From Osmia lignaria lignaria (lineage: Eukaryota > Arthropoda > Insecta > Hymenoptera > Megachilidae), in NCBI RefSeq assembly GCF_051020975.1, contig NC_135037.1, positions 9,300,001 through 9,364,000 of the forward strand: a stretch of DNA of 64,000 bases. Reading direction: 5' to 3'. The translations under genes were made by a program, and so were the position numbers. Shown in pieces: positions 38,008 through 52,000 of the stretch; the stretch's first letter is position 1, and each line of letters opens with the position of its first letter. The notes beneath the pieces were generated by a model that worked only from the letters and a program-made list of their open reading frames with translations, searched no databases and was not told where the DNA came from.

Positions 38008-41000
38008 ACTTGGCTAACAAAAGGAAGGGATCTCCTTATAAATTGTTAACAATACACTGTTGCAAAATTATGCTAATTATGAAGAATATTATACAGGTGT
38101 TAATGATTAAGATCATTATTTTCTAGTATTCTGAAATTGAAAATTACATAAGAAAAATAGCTTTAATTTTTTGTGATCGAGATTAATTATAGTGAATTCT
38201 ATATTGGTATACTATTACAGATGAATTTGTCATTCTAAATTTATCAGTGACATAATTCGATTCTGTGTGCAAGAATGTATTTGTGGTTTGGAATACCTTC
38301 AATGTTCATTTGAAAAGTGTCAATTAAAACGTGATTATTAATTAATATTATTAATAAAGATATTTATTATTCTATGAATAGGCAAATAGTTAATATTTTC
38401 GAGTACATATTTTAAAATTATTATACAAAATATTTCTAATAAGGAATGTTTCCAAATTATTATTCATTCGCAAATTAACGCGAAATAATAAAAATGTTGA
38501 ATTTATATATAATTTTGCAACAGGATTGTTTTACAGTTACATGAAATGATGTAAATCGTAATATTGTGTGATAGGTGATAAAGGGGTAATTAGAAAGACG
38601 AATATATTTTGACACATTTTCTCTACGTATTGTGCAGTATGCACCTGTGTTGCATTCAAATGCAATGCATCTACAGATCAGTTACACATGCTTTTTTTAA
38701 CAATCAAAAGTTTCGACCCAATGAATGACGTTACGACAACGATGACGATAGGAAGTAATTATCATAACTTGGATAATAATTATCCTAATGATGTTTCGTA
38801 CGATCTGTTTGATACGGGGACACTTGGTGACAGATGTTTTCCGTGAAATTACGAAGAAACACAATTTCAGTTATTAGAAAACAATTTGTATCAAAAAATA
38901 GGTTCTTCTTTTTTTTTTTAAATAATAGTGATCACTACTAATAGTTTACTAGTTTTACTGGTCTTACTTGTGAAACCAAATGTGGTAATTATAACATTGT
39001 TTGTTGAAACTTAATTTGTTCTTTTAGAACAATTCTAGGAATATAATTCGATTTCGAGGAATAGTAAACATAAGATAGTAAACATTTCTAATTACTATAC
39101 TACTGTAATATATAATTACATTGCTAAATATACAAGTATTATATTTTACTGATCGTGAGTGAAAAGTAATTAGTGTGTATGAATAACAAAAGAAAATAAA
39201 CAGGAAACAAACGATCCAGTGTATATTTCAAACAAATAACAATTATTGTATATTCTAAGTATGATTGACGTAAATGAGAAGGAAAAAGAATAAATTTGCA
39301 ATTTTGATTATTTTTCGTCAACGAACGAACGTTCACGTTCAACAGTTAATCATTGACGTAGAAAATCGAGTATATCGCATAGGTTGAGATTATAAGGAAT
39401 GAAGCAATTTTCAATGACGCAACAAAAGAACACCTTCGGGAGAGCACGTTCTTAAATATTTTTTTATTAATACCGGTGATTTCGCTGAGACATAACATTG
39501 TTGATTGTTCACGCAACCATGTGTTTAGCAATTTTTTATACTTGAAATTAGGTCAATTTAAACCTTCTTGATGCTATTGAAAGTTTAAAAAAGAGAAAAG
39601 ATTCTTTGGCATAGAATTGGAAAAAATACTAAATGTTTTAAAAAAATTAAATTAAATTAAATTCAAATGTTCCACCAAAACCTTTTCATCCAATTCCTTT
39701 GTATAAAATATCAATGCACTTGCTTTAGTTTGTAATTTTTCATTGTACCATTAATGATATTCATTATTATATGAATAATATAGCTGATATAATTGTACTT
39801 TCCTATTTTTCTAATACCATAGTAGAATCAATGATATTTAATATAAATTATAAATGATGTAAAATAATAATTTTTAATTTTTTTAAAAGCCAGCTTATTA
39901 TCACAAGAAATATATTTATAAATTTTAATTATTTGTATCGTTTTTCATCCTCGATAGAAGAAATAAGTTTTTAAAGAAATTGTAAATTTATATAATAACG
40001 AAAGTAATGTTTACATTTACTGTTAAATTCAATACGAGTACATTATCTTGTTGCAAAACTTGGGTTATCAAAACTTACTTGATTATCATTTTTTGCGTGC
40101 GAAACATTGCACGCCTCCAATCAAATAAAAAATAAATATAAAGATTCATGCATTTCAACATGGAAACTTTCTTAACAATGGAATATTTCGTAGTAACTGA
40201 TACACAATTCTACCAGAAATTTATATTATTTAGCAATTATATTGAAAGTTATGAGTTCCAAATAATTGATAAGGTAAATTGTAAAATGCATCTATTTTTA
40301 TTAAAAAAAAAAGAATACTTGTCTCTCAAAAGGTTATCTCTCAAAATAACACCTACATTTGCTTTTTGTTTTGGTTCTACTACTACTTCCTAGTAGTACG
40401 AGTTCGTTGGACCTGCTCCAATGATATTTAGATCACAATGAATCCCGAGATCGAATTAAATTCCAACAGAAGTCATGTATTGATGAATTCTCAAATAAGT
40501 TAAGATCGATAGGTTTTATTTAATATGATATTTAATATAAATAACGCAGTAGTAGATATATGGAATAGTAAAATTGTAATAAATATCATTAGCGATAAAA
40601 TTTAGTAGAATTTAATAGAATTATTAACAATAGAATATTAGAACAGTAAAATGATTAACAGTAGATATAATGATATTTAGTATAAATAATATATTAATCG
40701 ACACGTAGAATAGTGAAATAATAAAATTAAGTATGCAATGCTGTTAATGAAACCAAAACATTATTTACAATCACATACACGTGGCACCTTCCGAATCTTA
40801 TCAATTTTAATGAATCGTCCTTGTAACAATAATTTCGATACCGGATGATGAATAAATAATATAGACTGTTTAGAGAATACTAATGAGAATGAAAGGAGTA
40901 ATGCAACTCTTACTTATTTCATGGGACACATAATACATTGCTCAAAATAGCTATGTTGACCACATTCTGAAATAACTATCAAACGAGGTGAACAACTAGA

Positions 41001-44000
41001 TACGCTAAAATGATGAATTCCACAATCTTTTTTATCTCAAGTTACAGAAATTATTAACGTGTTTTTGTTGAGATATAGTATGTATTAACTTTTCACAAGA
41101 TATTTAATATGCAGGTTTTATACTATACACTCTTATTATATTAACCCTTTAATTTCACCACTCTAAAATGGAACCATTAGCATTTTATAGTACAATATTT
41201 ATAAAAATTAAAAATTTTATATTAAATTTAGTAAATAAGGCGAACATTGAAAAAATTATATATACGCCTTTCGTAGTTAAAGAGTTGAAGTTTTAGAACT
41301 TTGATTTTCGACCATATCAACTTCCTATTTAAAAATTTCATATTTTTTTATTGAAATCAAACTTTATGTAATATCATAGTCTTATTAGATTGCTTGTTTA
41401 TTAATTTTCATTTACTCTACCTTAATTTTTATCAATGCATCATTACCTATACAGGTTTTATAGGTCTGGGTCACGATTGGACAAATTTAAATTTATGTAT
41501 TGTAATTTTTCAACCAATGATAATTTATTACCAACCAATGAGACCAGTGTCTCAACCCTTAATTTTTAAAAAACCTGACGAAGACCCCCCAGTAAGGGTT
41601 GAATCCTTGATCTCAATGATTGATAAACAGCTTTCATATCCAAGACTATTAATAGGATGGAAAAGAAAAGACACCCCTATTTATAATAACATCATCAATT
41701 GAAAATAATTCCAACACTTCGATTTACATTTGCATATAGCGTTTAATCTTTGATCGAAGGTGATCAGGTGACCCAGACCTACGAAACCTATATAAAGATG
41801 TATTGTTAAAACGAGGCGCCTAAATTTCCAAGCGAAAAGAAATGATTACAGAAATATCATGACAGCGAGAAATGGTAATTTTCCAGGACCAATCTACCAC
41901 GTAAATCTCTGCGGAGGGTTAGCTCCGTATTAAATTGCTTAATAACTTAATGCCATTTTTGTTCCATTAACATCTAAAGCTGGAATTTATATTACATTAA
42001 AACTTTTCCACTTTTTAATCTGAAATTACAAATTACCTCGTAGCCTGTGTACTCCATTTCAAAAATACCAATTAGAACAAGATTTACACACTTGAAGAGT
42101 AACAATTTTTTACCTCCAATTACCGATACTTTTCTATAGAATGCTGATCAAACAACTCACGAAGGCAAATAAATTATTCTTATTCCTTAGAAAAAATGAA
42201 TTATTTTTAAATATTAAAAAATGGCACAATTTTATTAGACAACCTAATAATAGTATTGGGTTAGAAAAAGAATAACGTTGGATACTGACCCACTAAATAG
42301 GACAAGGAGGCGATCTGATTAACCATCCTAACTTCGTTCGTCAGAGCCTGAGCGAAGACTGTTCGCGGAAAGCTTCTGTTTCCTCGCGAGCGCCGGTGGA
42401 AAACGTTCACGAGATCTACGGTTGCGTCGCTTTAAATATTGTCATGCGCTTGCAAGATCGGCCAGTGACGAACTTGAATGCGATTCGTCGATCTCAAAAT
42501 CGGAACCCCTCTATCGTTCCCTCCACGTGCAAAACTGATTTTGCATCCACGTTGCTCTACCTCCGTATCGCTCGTTCGACACGCCGGTGACGCACGTGAC
42601 ATTTCTCAAGTTTGATGATTTCCAATGAGAAATTCCGCGAGTATACGCGTTTCCTCGACCACGATCATCTTTCTGTGCGTTCAATCGTAATCAATGCTCG
42701 ATACGACGAATTTACGCAGAGAATAATTATCTTTCGTTGCGAAAAATAGTTGAGGTGAAAATCGGCACGTATTTCAAGAATTTTATAATTATTTGTTCAT
42801 TTATTTGGGTTGTATCAATTGCTGTACGATGTAGTATAAGGTGACTGAACGTAATATGGCTCGACGGTGATAGAGAAATGGGTTTTTCTATATAAAATCA
42901 AAATTGGGAAATATCGGAAATTGGAAATTGATAAATATGTAATCAAAATTTGTAATCAAAATTTGTAATTTGAAAAAAATGGTACCTAATATAGAATATC
43001 TTATCTAAATAAGAGAGACAAATTAATAAATATCTGTCATTCTATTTTAATTTATTTCAATTTTCTATGTCATTTACCATTAGTGTAATTAGTAATGCTA
43101 CTAAAAATGTACCGTTGAGTACTGTTTGATTTCAATACAGTTTTGTTTCATAATTTCATATAATAAGAATATTATTGTATTTATTTGCATTTTTCTATTG
43201 TTTTCTATCAGACATTTTTCTTGTTAATTAAGAAGTTTTTTTGTTATATTGCCACAATTTTTATATATACACCAATTTCACAATGATTCCTTTGAAACCT
43301 TTAATAAAGACTCTAAACTAAAATAAGAATAAACTGGTATGTAAGAACTTAACGTTAATTAGCAGGTGTTCGTATTACTCGTGACATGCGTGTATCTATG
43401 TAATTATAATTTTTAATAACTGCAAATATTCAATCTATATCTGACCGATACATTTAATTGAATACATTATTCCAGTATGTAAGTTCAATCGAATGAAATA
43501 CAAAATTTATTACCATTTACAAACCATTTATTTAGACTAATAAAAAATTTGCATATAGGTAACCAGTTAAGTAAAGAGTATGTTTAATGTAAATGAAAAT
43601 TTTTGGTTAATCAAATTTGTCAACTTTATTACACGGAAAGAGACTTGACCGACGTAATATTGATAAACGTACGCAACCATTTTTTTATATCTACGATAGT
43701 TTTAAAGATATACAGGGAAATATGGAAACAGCTATATACCTTCAGGGGTTGTTTTCACCCCAAAGAACTGAAATTGAGCCAAAAACAAAAATTGCGCTAT
43801 ACTTCTCTTGAGGTCCCCTACAAACCTGCGAAGTTTAAAAAAAATCGGAATTTTCGAGTTACCGAACTTCCCTTGTCAGAGTAACGTCTTCAACTTTATC
43901 TGTTTCATAAACTCGTCAACTTTATTGTTTGCTGTTTTTTTTTTTAAACACTCAGATTAATTTTTTGCAACTAATCTGTAACGTGCACAAACTTATGCCA

Positions 44001-44608
44001 TTCAACGCAGGGAGACGTATTCGTAATAATGTTTGTATTAGGCGCGGTTTCTTGCAATTAGGCTCATTGACTCCAAGAACTAGGAATGAATCAATATTCC
44101 ATTGAATAACCACACCTTTGCTCGAATTGTATCGATCAGAAAGGATTTAAATGTATAAAATCAAATATATTTTCATTCAGAGATTGTAGACAGGGAAAAG
44201 ACTTCAACGCTTGTCTATCGTTCAAATCTTTATTACACTTCTATTATTCGTTTCATTATATCAGCAGATTTTACGTAAATAGGATATTTTATTAAGAAAT
44301 TATTAAATATTGATCAGTTAATTTTATTCGAACGAAGTTAAAAGTTCGATAACATTTGATATTGTGTAAAAAATATTATAATTTACACTAATATTCATAA
44401 GAGAATAAACATACTTATATGTAGTTAGATCTAATTTCATTGAAACAATTAAAATTCTAATTGAAATTCTATTATTTGTTGTTATTAATTATTTTACGTA
44501 TAGTATTTTATTAGCTGTTATAATTTGGTACTAGCGGGAAAAATTTAAGGATTCAGTACAATAGATGTCGGTAAGTACATATCGATAAGATAGTTCAAAC
44601 GATATATG
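38008..44608. other. AT-rich intergenic DNA; no supported gene
   Basis: A 102-codon open frame ends at 41702 (+) and reads ...QPMRPVSQPLIFKKPDEDPP... after a fair acceptor (CCTATACAG at 41454). It matches no family I know. A roughly 145-bp imperfect duplication (GATATTTA(A/G)TATAAATAA) occurs at 40527 and 40672. 42350-42600 is CpG-rich and may be the promoter of the SV2-like gene on the minus strand. 43610-43890 is GC-richer, with repeated TCAACTTTAT at 43619, 43890 and 43916, and resembles old transposon-derived sequence without a readable protein. Confidence 0.35.
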
Positions 44609-44819
44609 TATATATGTATACCGCAGTTCACCAGAGTCCATAACTGCGACGCGCAGGTTGGAAGATGGTGGGGGAACGCAGCGAGCTCTCTGCTAATCGC
44701 TTTCCACTTCGTTTGGGAATATCGCCAATCAGGGCGAAGATGCGCACTGGAGAAGCGCGAAGAACGAAAATTGGTCTTTTCGCAGTTATGGACTCTGGTG
44801 AACTGCGGTATATATGTAT
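44609..44819. mobile_element. TIR element (MITE) with 32-bp perfect inverted ends, upstream of FASTKD4
   Basis: 44617-44648 (TATACCGCAGTTCACCAGAG then TCCATAACTGCG) is exactly repeated inverted at 44781-44812. The 11-bp string TATATATGTAT is present as a direct repeat at 44609-44619 and 44809-44819, which may be the target duplication plus AT-rich context. The 132-bp interior is GC-rich relative to the flanks and is not coding. The element ends about 270 bp before the FASTKD4 start codon, so it lies in its promoter or 5'UTR. Confidence 0.75.
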
Positions 44820-45084
44820 GTACTTGTGTAACATGCTGTATTTTCCATCTACGTGAATCCACTCTACAAAGAAATTCTTTTATCAATGGTTATGATCACA
44901 GTTCAACAGAACTTAACCTTAAAATGAAATTTTTAACGCTTTTCGTTAATAAGTGAAAATTAAATTATTTTACATAATTGATTTTATAAATTAAACCAAT
45001 TCAAAGTAAGTTCAAATTTGTATCTTGCTAATACAGAAATTTACATAAAATTCATAGGTATGTATTTATGTATTAATTTGTACC

Positions 45085-47418
45085 ATGTACATGATTGTTT
45101 TTATCCACAAGTGTGTAAATTATAGCTCTGTAAAAATGTTGCAATTTAATACGGTTATTTGTACCGCAACGACAAAATTTACTTCTCGATTATGGGGGAG
45201 ATTAAATATAGCGTTAACAACGAGTGCAACACCACTTCCAATTGAATCTACCAACAGTGTTAAAAAGGTATGATTTCATAACTTTTAATATATATTTAAA
45301 TTATATAATGCATTTTTGCAAATATCTTTATTTTTGTTAATGAAAAAAGGTTAATTTACCAAGGTTTAATCGTTAGATACAGGAAAAACATTTAAACATA
45401 GAAAATACGATTTCTGCACAGTATATAGATTTTAATGAATTTAAGAAAAAGTTGTGTAGTTCTTTTAACATGGAATCCTCAGTTGTTATTAAAATTAAAG
45501 ATACCAAAAATATACAAGATCTAATGGAAGTGACAAATACATTATTATCTAAGAATGACATTATTAAAATTAATGAAGCCATTGCAATATGGGTGCAACA
45601 AAATAATGAAACTAAAGGAAATCTTAATCATAGTAATAGTTCTTCACAAGAACAAACTGAGCAAACTGAACCTAATGCACCTAGTATTATAGCCAATGGG
45701 GACTTTTCCATGTATAGTGATCTTTCTACATCTGCAATGGTCAACGTAAGAAAATGTTGTAGTTTGTTTTTATTTTTAATATGACTCTATATTTATTTGT
45801 TATTTAATGTAGGAAATAAAAAAATTGGCACATCGCAGCCAAAGAAATGTACCTCTTTTGAAGTATTTGTTTCAAAATATTCTTAGATACAATAAAATAT
45901 TAAGCCCAGAGGAATGCTCGAGTTTACTGCTTAGCATGAGCAAGTTATCTTTGCCAGATGAGGTAAATTTGAATTAATATTTGTATGTAAATAAAGTTTA
46001 ACAATGACAATATAATTTAAATTTGTTATAGAGATTACTTCATAAAGTTTGTACTGACTTATTACAAACAAAAGAAATTATTGATTCATTATCTGTTACA
46101 AAATTGATGAACATAGTGAAGTCTATGGCATATATCAAACATAAAAATAATAATATTTTGCAAAGTGTATGTAATTGCATAGACAAGTTAGGAGCTAACT
46201 GCTACCCCCGGCATATAATAACGATTTTAATTTCATTAGCAATATTAGGCTATGAAGGAGAACATGTAAATAATTTAATAAAGGTATGTGACATAAAAAA
46301 TATTTAAAATAATTGTAAGTATATATATGTTATTTGTATCCATTAATTTGATTTAGTATGTGTCTTAACTATAATTAGACATATTTGCACTATGATTCAA
46401 TAACCAAATTAAGTGATATTGAACGATTGAACTTCATATGGTCATTAGTTATATTCAATAAAGCCAGCATTTCACAAATTCAAGCTGTACTATATCCAAA
46501 TTACATCCAACGTCTTATGAGTATAGGTCAGTATCTTTACTTTTATACAATGTGTTATTGGATAATTTTTATTATACATCAGTAACAGATTAATATTTAA
46601 TTTTCTATTTTAGACCCAAGACAAAATGTGTCACATTCATTAAAATTATTGAATATCAATGGGTATGCAAGATCTATACTGAAGGACTATCCTGGTAAAA
46701 TAGAGTGCACATTTACCATTTCAAAAGATATTATAAAATAATTTGTACATATTTTAATAAGAAGCAATTTTTAGGGCCTTTTTTACCAAGTACTGTGAAC
46801 CCTTTAACCCAGAAACAAACAGTACAGAAGGAATTATATATTAGAGTTCTTGAAGAAACATTGAAAAACATAGTACCATCCTGCTCCCATTATAAAATTA
46901 ATGTAAATACAGAAATGGGCTTTCTTTTAGGTATTAATTCTTTTTAAAAGTAACATATAAAAGTTTAAAATTTGTTTTAATGAAATAATACTTTCCTCAT
47001 TTTAGATGCGGAAGTATATATGGATTCTAATTCCAGACCTGTTTGTGTAAATGATATTAAAGATTATCATACTAAGTACGTATCTAAAGGAGATGTAACA
47101 AGTATTCAAATATTGTTATTTTAATTTAAAATTAATTATTAAACATTAGGCTTAGTAAACAACTATGTAAATATATATAAATATATAAAATAATATACGT
47201 ATTTAAATTGTAGGATAGCTATAATGATACATGATTATCATGATGTGTGTGTAGGATCCATAGAACCACACGGATTAATTAAACTTCAGCATCGTTTATT
47301 AAAATCTAAAAACTATGAGATTTTAAGTATTCCTTACACGCATTTTGGCATAGAAGATACACTGGAAAGACGGGTAACTTACTTGAAACGTCAGTTGTGG
47401 AAAAAACAAAATAAATAA
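45085..47418 (+). CDS. TBRG4: FAST kinase domain-containing protein, FASTKD4/TBRG4-like
   Basis: Nine exons: 45085-45267, 45377-45745, 45813-45962, 46032-46283, 46379-46526, 46614-46694, 46775-46930, 47006-47075, 47214-47418 (stop TAA). All introns are GT..AG and phases agree; total is 538 codons (537 aa) from 45085. An in-frame ATG at 45136 gives MLQFNTVICTATTKFTSRLW, a basic, hydroxylated, acid-free leader typical of mitochondrial import, and may be the true start. The centre is a leucine-rich helical repeat region (LLHKVCTDLLQTKEIIDSLS, YPRHIITILISLAILGY) as in FASTK proteins. The C-terminal 70 residues (IAIMIHDYHDVCVGSIEPHG, LIKLQHRLLKSKNYEILSIP) form a RAP domain. Family members bind and regulate mitochondrial mRNAs in the matrix. 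Assignment to FASTKD4 rather than another FASTKD is from overall look and length and is less certain. AATAAA is at 47470. Confidence 0.88.
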
Positions 47419-48005
47419 TTTTAGTAGTTACTGAAACAAGTAAGGTTTCATTACATGTAATAATTCGTAAATAAAAATGCGTATAAAATGTTTGTAAATT
47501 ACATCTATTGATGATATTTCCTTAACAAATCAATTGTATAAAGTATTTGCTTCTTTGACTATAAATGTTATGTGTGAACATGAAGAGTTGAGTCTAATGT
47601 TTGTTACAATTATAAAATAATATTTATTTTCATAAAATTGTATAATTTACTTTCATTCAAAGAAAAGTTAAGTTTATGTTTCACTAACTTAGTTTAAGTT
47701 AGTGATTTAATTTAAAAAAAATCTTGAAAGATTTTATCATCGCCGATATTTAAATAAATTACATTAATTATGGTATTTTTTGTTTATCTTAATTTCATAA
47801 TATACATATTTGTTATGCAGTTTTACCAAAAAAGAAATAATAATAGCAACAAAAAATAATGATCTCGTGACATATGGGTTGAAAATCGCTATCCTAGTCG
47901 ATAGAATGTCGCGTGAAAAAGAAATTCACGCGTCAAAATCTATCGCCTCTTCCAGGCTCGAACGTTCCATTCTCCACGATACATTGTATCGTCGTCGAGC
48001 GCAGA
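47419..48005. other. FASTKD4 3'UTR and intergenic DNA
   Basis: AATAAA overlaps the stop (47411-47416) and another is at 47470-47475, so the transcript probably ends within about 100 bp. The rest is AT-rich until the GC-richer 47870-48005, which leads into the foldback element. Confidence 0.5.
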
Positions 48006-48712
48006 AAACGAACGAACTGCGCCCTAGACAATAAACGAGGAACTAAATTTCTGGTCTGTTTTACCTTCTTGACGTCTTTCGCGAATGAACAGTCAACGAA
48101 ATCGTAGTTCTCAAATTACTTCTTCCTGGAGACTTGTACATCATCCCTTGGGGGCTCATTTTGTTCTATCCGACCCAAAAAATGGTAGTCTGGTACCCAT
48201 TTGGACAAACTATTGGCAGAAATGTTAATATTACGAATAAATTGATGCAGGTGAGTCCGATCCGCCATTTTCTTGACGGTTGACAGACATAAATTTCAAT
48301 ATTTTATCATTTTTTAACGATTTAGATAATATGAAAACAGAATGCAAAAGAATTTGAAGGACATGTCCAGGAGACCCTAAAGAATGGTAGTCTGGTCCTT
48401 ATATTATCCAAATCGTCAAAAAGTTATAAAATATTGAAATTGCTGTCTATCAACGGTCAAGAAAATGGCGGATCGGACTCACCTGCATCAATTTATTCGT
48501 AATATTAACATTTCTGTCAATAGTTTGTCCAAATAGGCACCAGACTAATATTCTTTGGGTCGGATAGAATAAAACGAGCACCCAAGGGATGATGTACAAG
48601 TCTCCAGGAAGAAGTATTTTGAAAATTACGATTTCGTTGATTGTTCACACGCGAAAGACCAGACCAGAAATTTAGTTCCTCGTTTATTCTGTAGGACGCA
48701 GTTCGTTCGTTT
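48006..48712. mobile_element. Long foldback (inverted-repeat) element, arms about 320 bp
   Basis: The left arm, about 48006-48334, is mirrored by about 48390-48712. Matching pairs include AAACGAACGAACTGCG with CGCAGTTCGTTCGTTT; GGAACTAAATTTCTGGTCTG with CAGACCAGAAATTTAGTTCC; and GACTTGTACATCATCCCTTG with CAAGGGATGATGTACAAGTC (with small changes). The arms differ by scattered substitutions, so this is not an assembly mirror. The centre (about 55 bp) repeats a piece of the arm (AATGGTAGTCTGGT). No transposase coding. It lies between FASTKD4 and the AP-1 sigma start, about 290 bp upstream of the latter. Confidence 0.85.
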
Positions 48713-49003
48713 GATTAATAAACAATTGTTAAATTAACAATTTTCTGTACAACCCAATTCACAATTGATTCTGCTTCTTTCAGCCTAGTTCACACTTTAT
48801 TCTGTAGCTATGTTCACTTACACTGGCGAGGTTCGCAACAATATCAATATCTGAAATAAAAAATATCGATACTGTATCGCCCATCCCTAGTTGGCGTACA
48901 GTCCGGTGCACCACGGTGCACATTAGCATTAGAATAATTTTTTGCAGTGTGATCAAAGTGTCGTGATTAATTTTATAACTTGTTTAAAACAGTTTCCCTA
49001 AAA
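48713..49003 (+). promoter_or_regulatory. Probable promoter/5'UTR of AP-1 sigma
   Basis: Short space between the foldback and the start codon. It contains a GTGCACCACGGTGCAC dyad at about 48906-48921. No TATA box is obvious. Confidence 0.35.
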
Positions 49004-52000
49004 ATGGTAGATGTTTATTATTTTATCTCGATGAAATAAAAATTAAATAGAAACAGTATAAATAACATGGAAATTTTTATCTACAAAATTGGTTAAATTC
49101 TTTTTAGATGCAATTTATGTTACTGTTCAGCCGCCAAGGAAAATTACGTTTACAAAAATGGTACGTGGCTCATCCTGATAAATTAAAAAAGAAAATTACA
49201 CGAGAATTAATTACCACAATATTGGCCCGAAAACCTAAAATGTCAAGTTTCTTAGAGTGGAAGGATGTTAAAGTTGTCTATAAAAGGTATCATTGTATAA
49301 CACTTAAAGTATTTATTCTGCTGATTCAATGTATTAACAAATTAACAAATTATTTTATAGCCAATTCTTTTCGTTTTCAGATATGCAAGTTTATACTTTT
49401 GTTGTGCAATAGAACAAAATGATAATGAATTATTAACCTTAGAGATCATACATCGTTATGTTGAATTACTAGACAAATATTTTGGAAGTGTGAGTACAAA
49501 TTTAATTTTATGTTTGTTATAAAACAATATAATCAATTTGAGTTTAAAATAACAAAAGATTTAATATATAGAATGTATATTTTATTAAAAATTAATTATA
49601 AATTTATTTATAATATATATTTATATATATTAATCATTAAAATAATAATTTATATTAATATTAATTTAAATTTATTAGGTATGTGAATTAGATATAATTT
49701 TCAACTTTGAGAAAGCATACTTCATCTTAGATGAGTTATTGGTCGGTGGTGAAATTCAAGAAACCAGCAAAAAAAACGTTTTAAAAGCCATTGCAGCTCA
49801 GGATTTACTACAGGAGGTTAGTTATGGGGATGTACCCATTGAATTGTGATTTGTCCTTTTTAATGACACTATAATTTTTCTTTGTTATTTTCTGGCAATA
49901 TAATCGAATCATTTTAACATGCATATTAATTATTGTATTGGTTTCAAGAGATACAATGTTATGTTATAGTTTCATTTACACATATACATAATATTAAATT
50001 GTTTTATCAATTCCTGAAAATTTGTTAAAATGGTTCACATAACATATTTAACCTTTAATGGTTGGTGTGTAACATCCTTATCAAAGTAATCAAATTCTAT
50101 ATTGATCAAGAGGTAACATAAAAGATATCAATACCTCTTGTATGGTTTATGTGTGTGGCATGTTTATGGCCTGTTTATTCTGGGTAAAGTAATGTGGTGA
50201 TAATATGTAACATAATTTGCTTATAATTGAATGATTTGAAATATAGATAAATAACTATATTTATCAATGATACATTTAATTAATAACATATCACTATACA
50301 TGTGTGTGTATATATATATATATATGTCTACATGTAACTTTTCCTTACACCCAAAAAGTACCATACAATTAGATATTAAAATTAATATATAAATTTATAT
50401 GAAAGCATAATTTATATTCAATATATATTAGCATATTTATAGATACAGTATTCTTGATTGACTATACATACATATAGAAATGCTATAAATAAGTCTGTTT
50501 TACTATAACAGTACTCACCACATTGTTTTATTGCCTGATTAAAATGGGTTGTATTGATACTTTATTGTTTATTAACAGTGTAATATTTAAATTGCATGAT
50601 GGAATGTCACCTTTTTGATTTTAAGTATTAATGTGTTATTTTCTTTTTTGATTTGATATTTGTTCATGTGCTGTATATATTATGTATTTTATAGTCTGAT
50701 ATTTTTGTTCTTTTACGTAGTCTTGTTAGTAAGTATTTAAAATTTTGATTAATATTTAATGTGTAATGTATGTAATTATTGTTGTAATGCCTGATTTAAA
50801 AATCAATGTCATAAATTCTGTTATAGATATAGTTAATATATATACATATATATACAATGGTTAATAATCTTTATTATTATTATGAATCGTAAGTATGATT
50901 CAATTTTTTCTAATGTGATTCAATTGTGAAATCATCATTGATGCATAGTTCGATAAAATACCATATAGTCAGGAAAGCATAAATAATAGAGGTGTGCAAG
51001 AATCCGAAAATGTCGGGCCAGGCTGGCCCGGCTCGGGTTAAGTTTGGTCTGGAACGTATTTTGAGACTCGAAAATATCGTAATTCCTGATATTCTCGAGA
51101 CCCAAGATACTTTTAGGACTTAATTCGACCTGATCCAGTCTCTTTTTATCCCACCCGACCATCAGTTTCCCGAAATTTTCAGATTCTCGCATACTTATAA
51201 CAAATAATGTCTACACATTCTTTCCAGTGATATTATTGTAAGACATCACACATAGACAAGTGTAGATATCTATATTTTAAAATATTGTAACTTCCTATTT
51301 TCCTTGTAGCTAATGCTGTGTGAATAGAATGCTTTATATGCTTATTCTTTCAATAATGTAAGTGGGCTTACATATGTTGTGAATCTTTATTTATGATGTA
51401 CGCAGCAGCATATCTATAGCAAATATAAATTAAATACTGTTGCCATATTATATTGCCATTAATATAGCATTATATCGAGTATTATAATACAATTAATGAG
51501 AAGGGTATATTATTTCTATTTTGAAGTTCCTTTATAATAGTACTTCTTAAATTGAAGTTATTTAATTACATCATATAACAAAGTAGTGATTAGTTATTTT
51601 CTATGAATAAATATTACAGCAATATAAACGTTTTTTTTTTGTAATTATATACAGTAAAATTAATTTAAAGTATTGGTAATGTATAATATTAATAATACAA
51701 TCATTTTTTATAGAAATAAAATGCATGTTCTTCATATATATAATTTTTCGTATAAATTTGATATGTTTATTGTATGTTTATACATGAAAGTAAATTCATT
51801 TTAGTTATTTCGTACATGCTTACTTTTACAAGTTCTTTATCATGTATTTGTAAGAATATTAATAAGATGAGTATAAAGATATTTGTTAAAATAACTGAGT
51901 TAGATATTGATAGATTGTTGTTTAGTATGTTTATATAAAGATTTAACTATATTTAGAATTTTTTAATGTTTAAAATACGAAGTGTTTTCAAATTATCATT

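Noticed and set aside
43603..43884. 93-codon open frame (+)
   Set aside because: Two overlapping frames and repeated TCAACTTTAT strings suggest degraded repeat sequence; no protein family seen.
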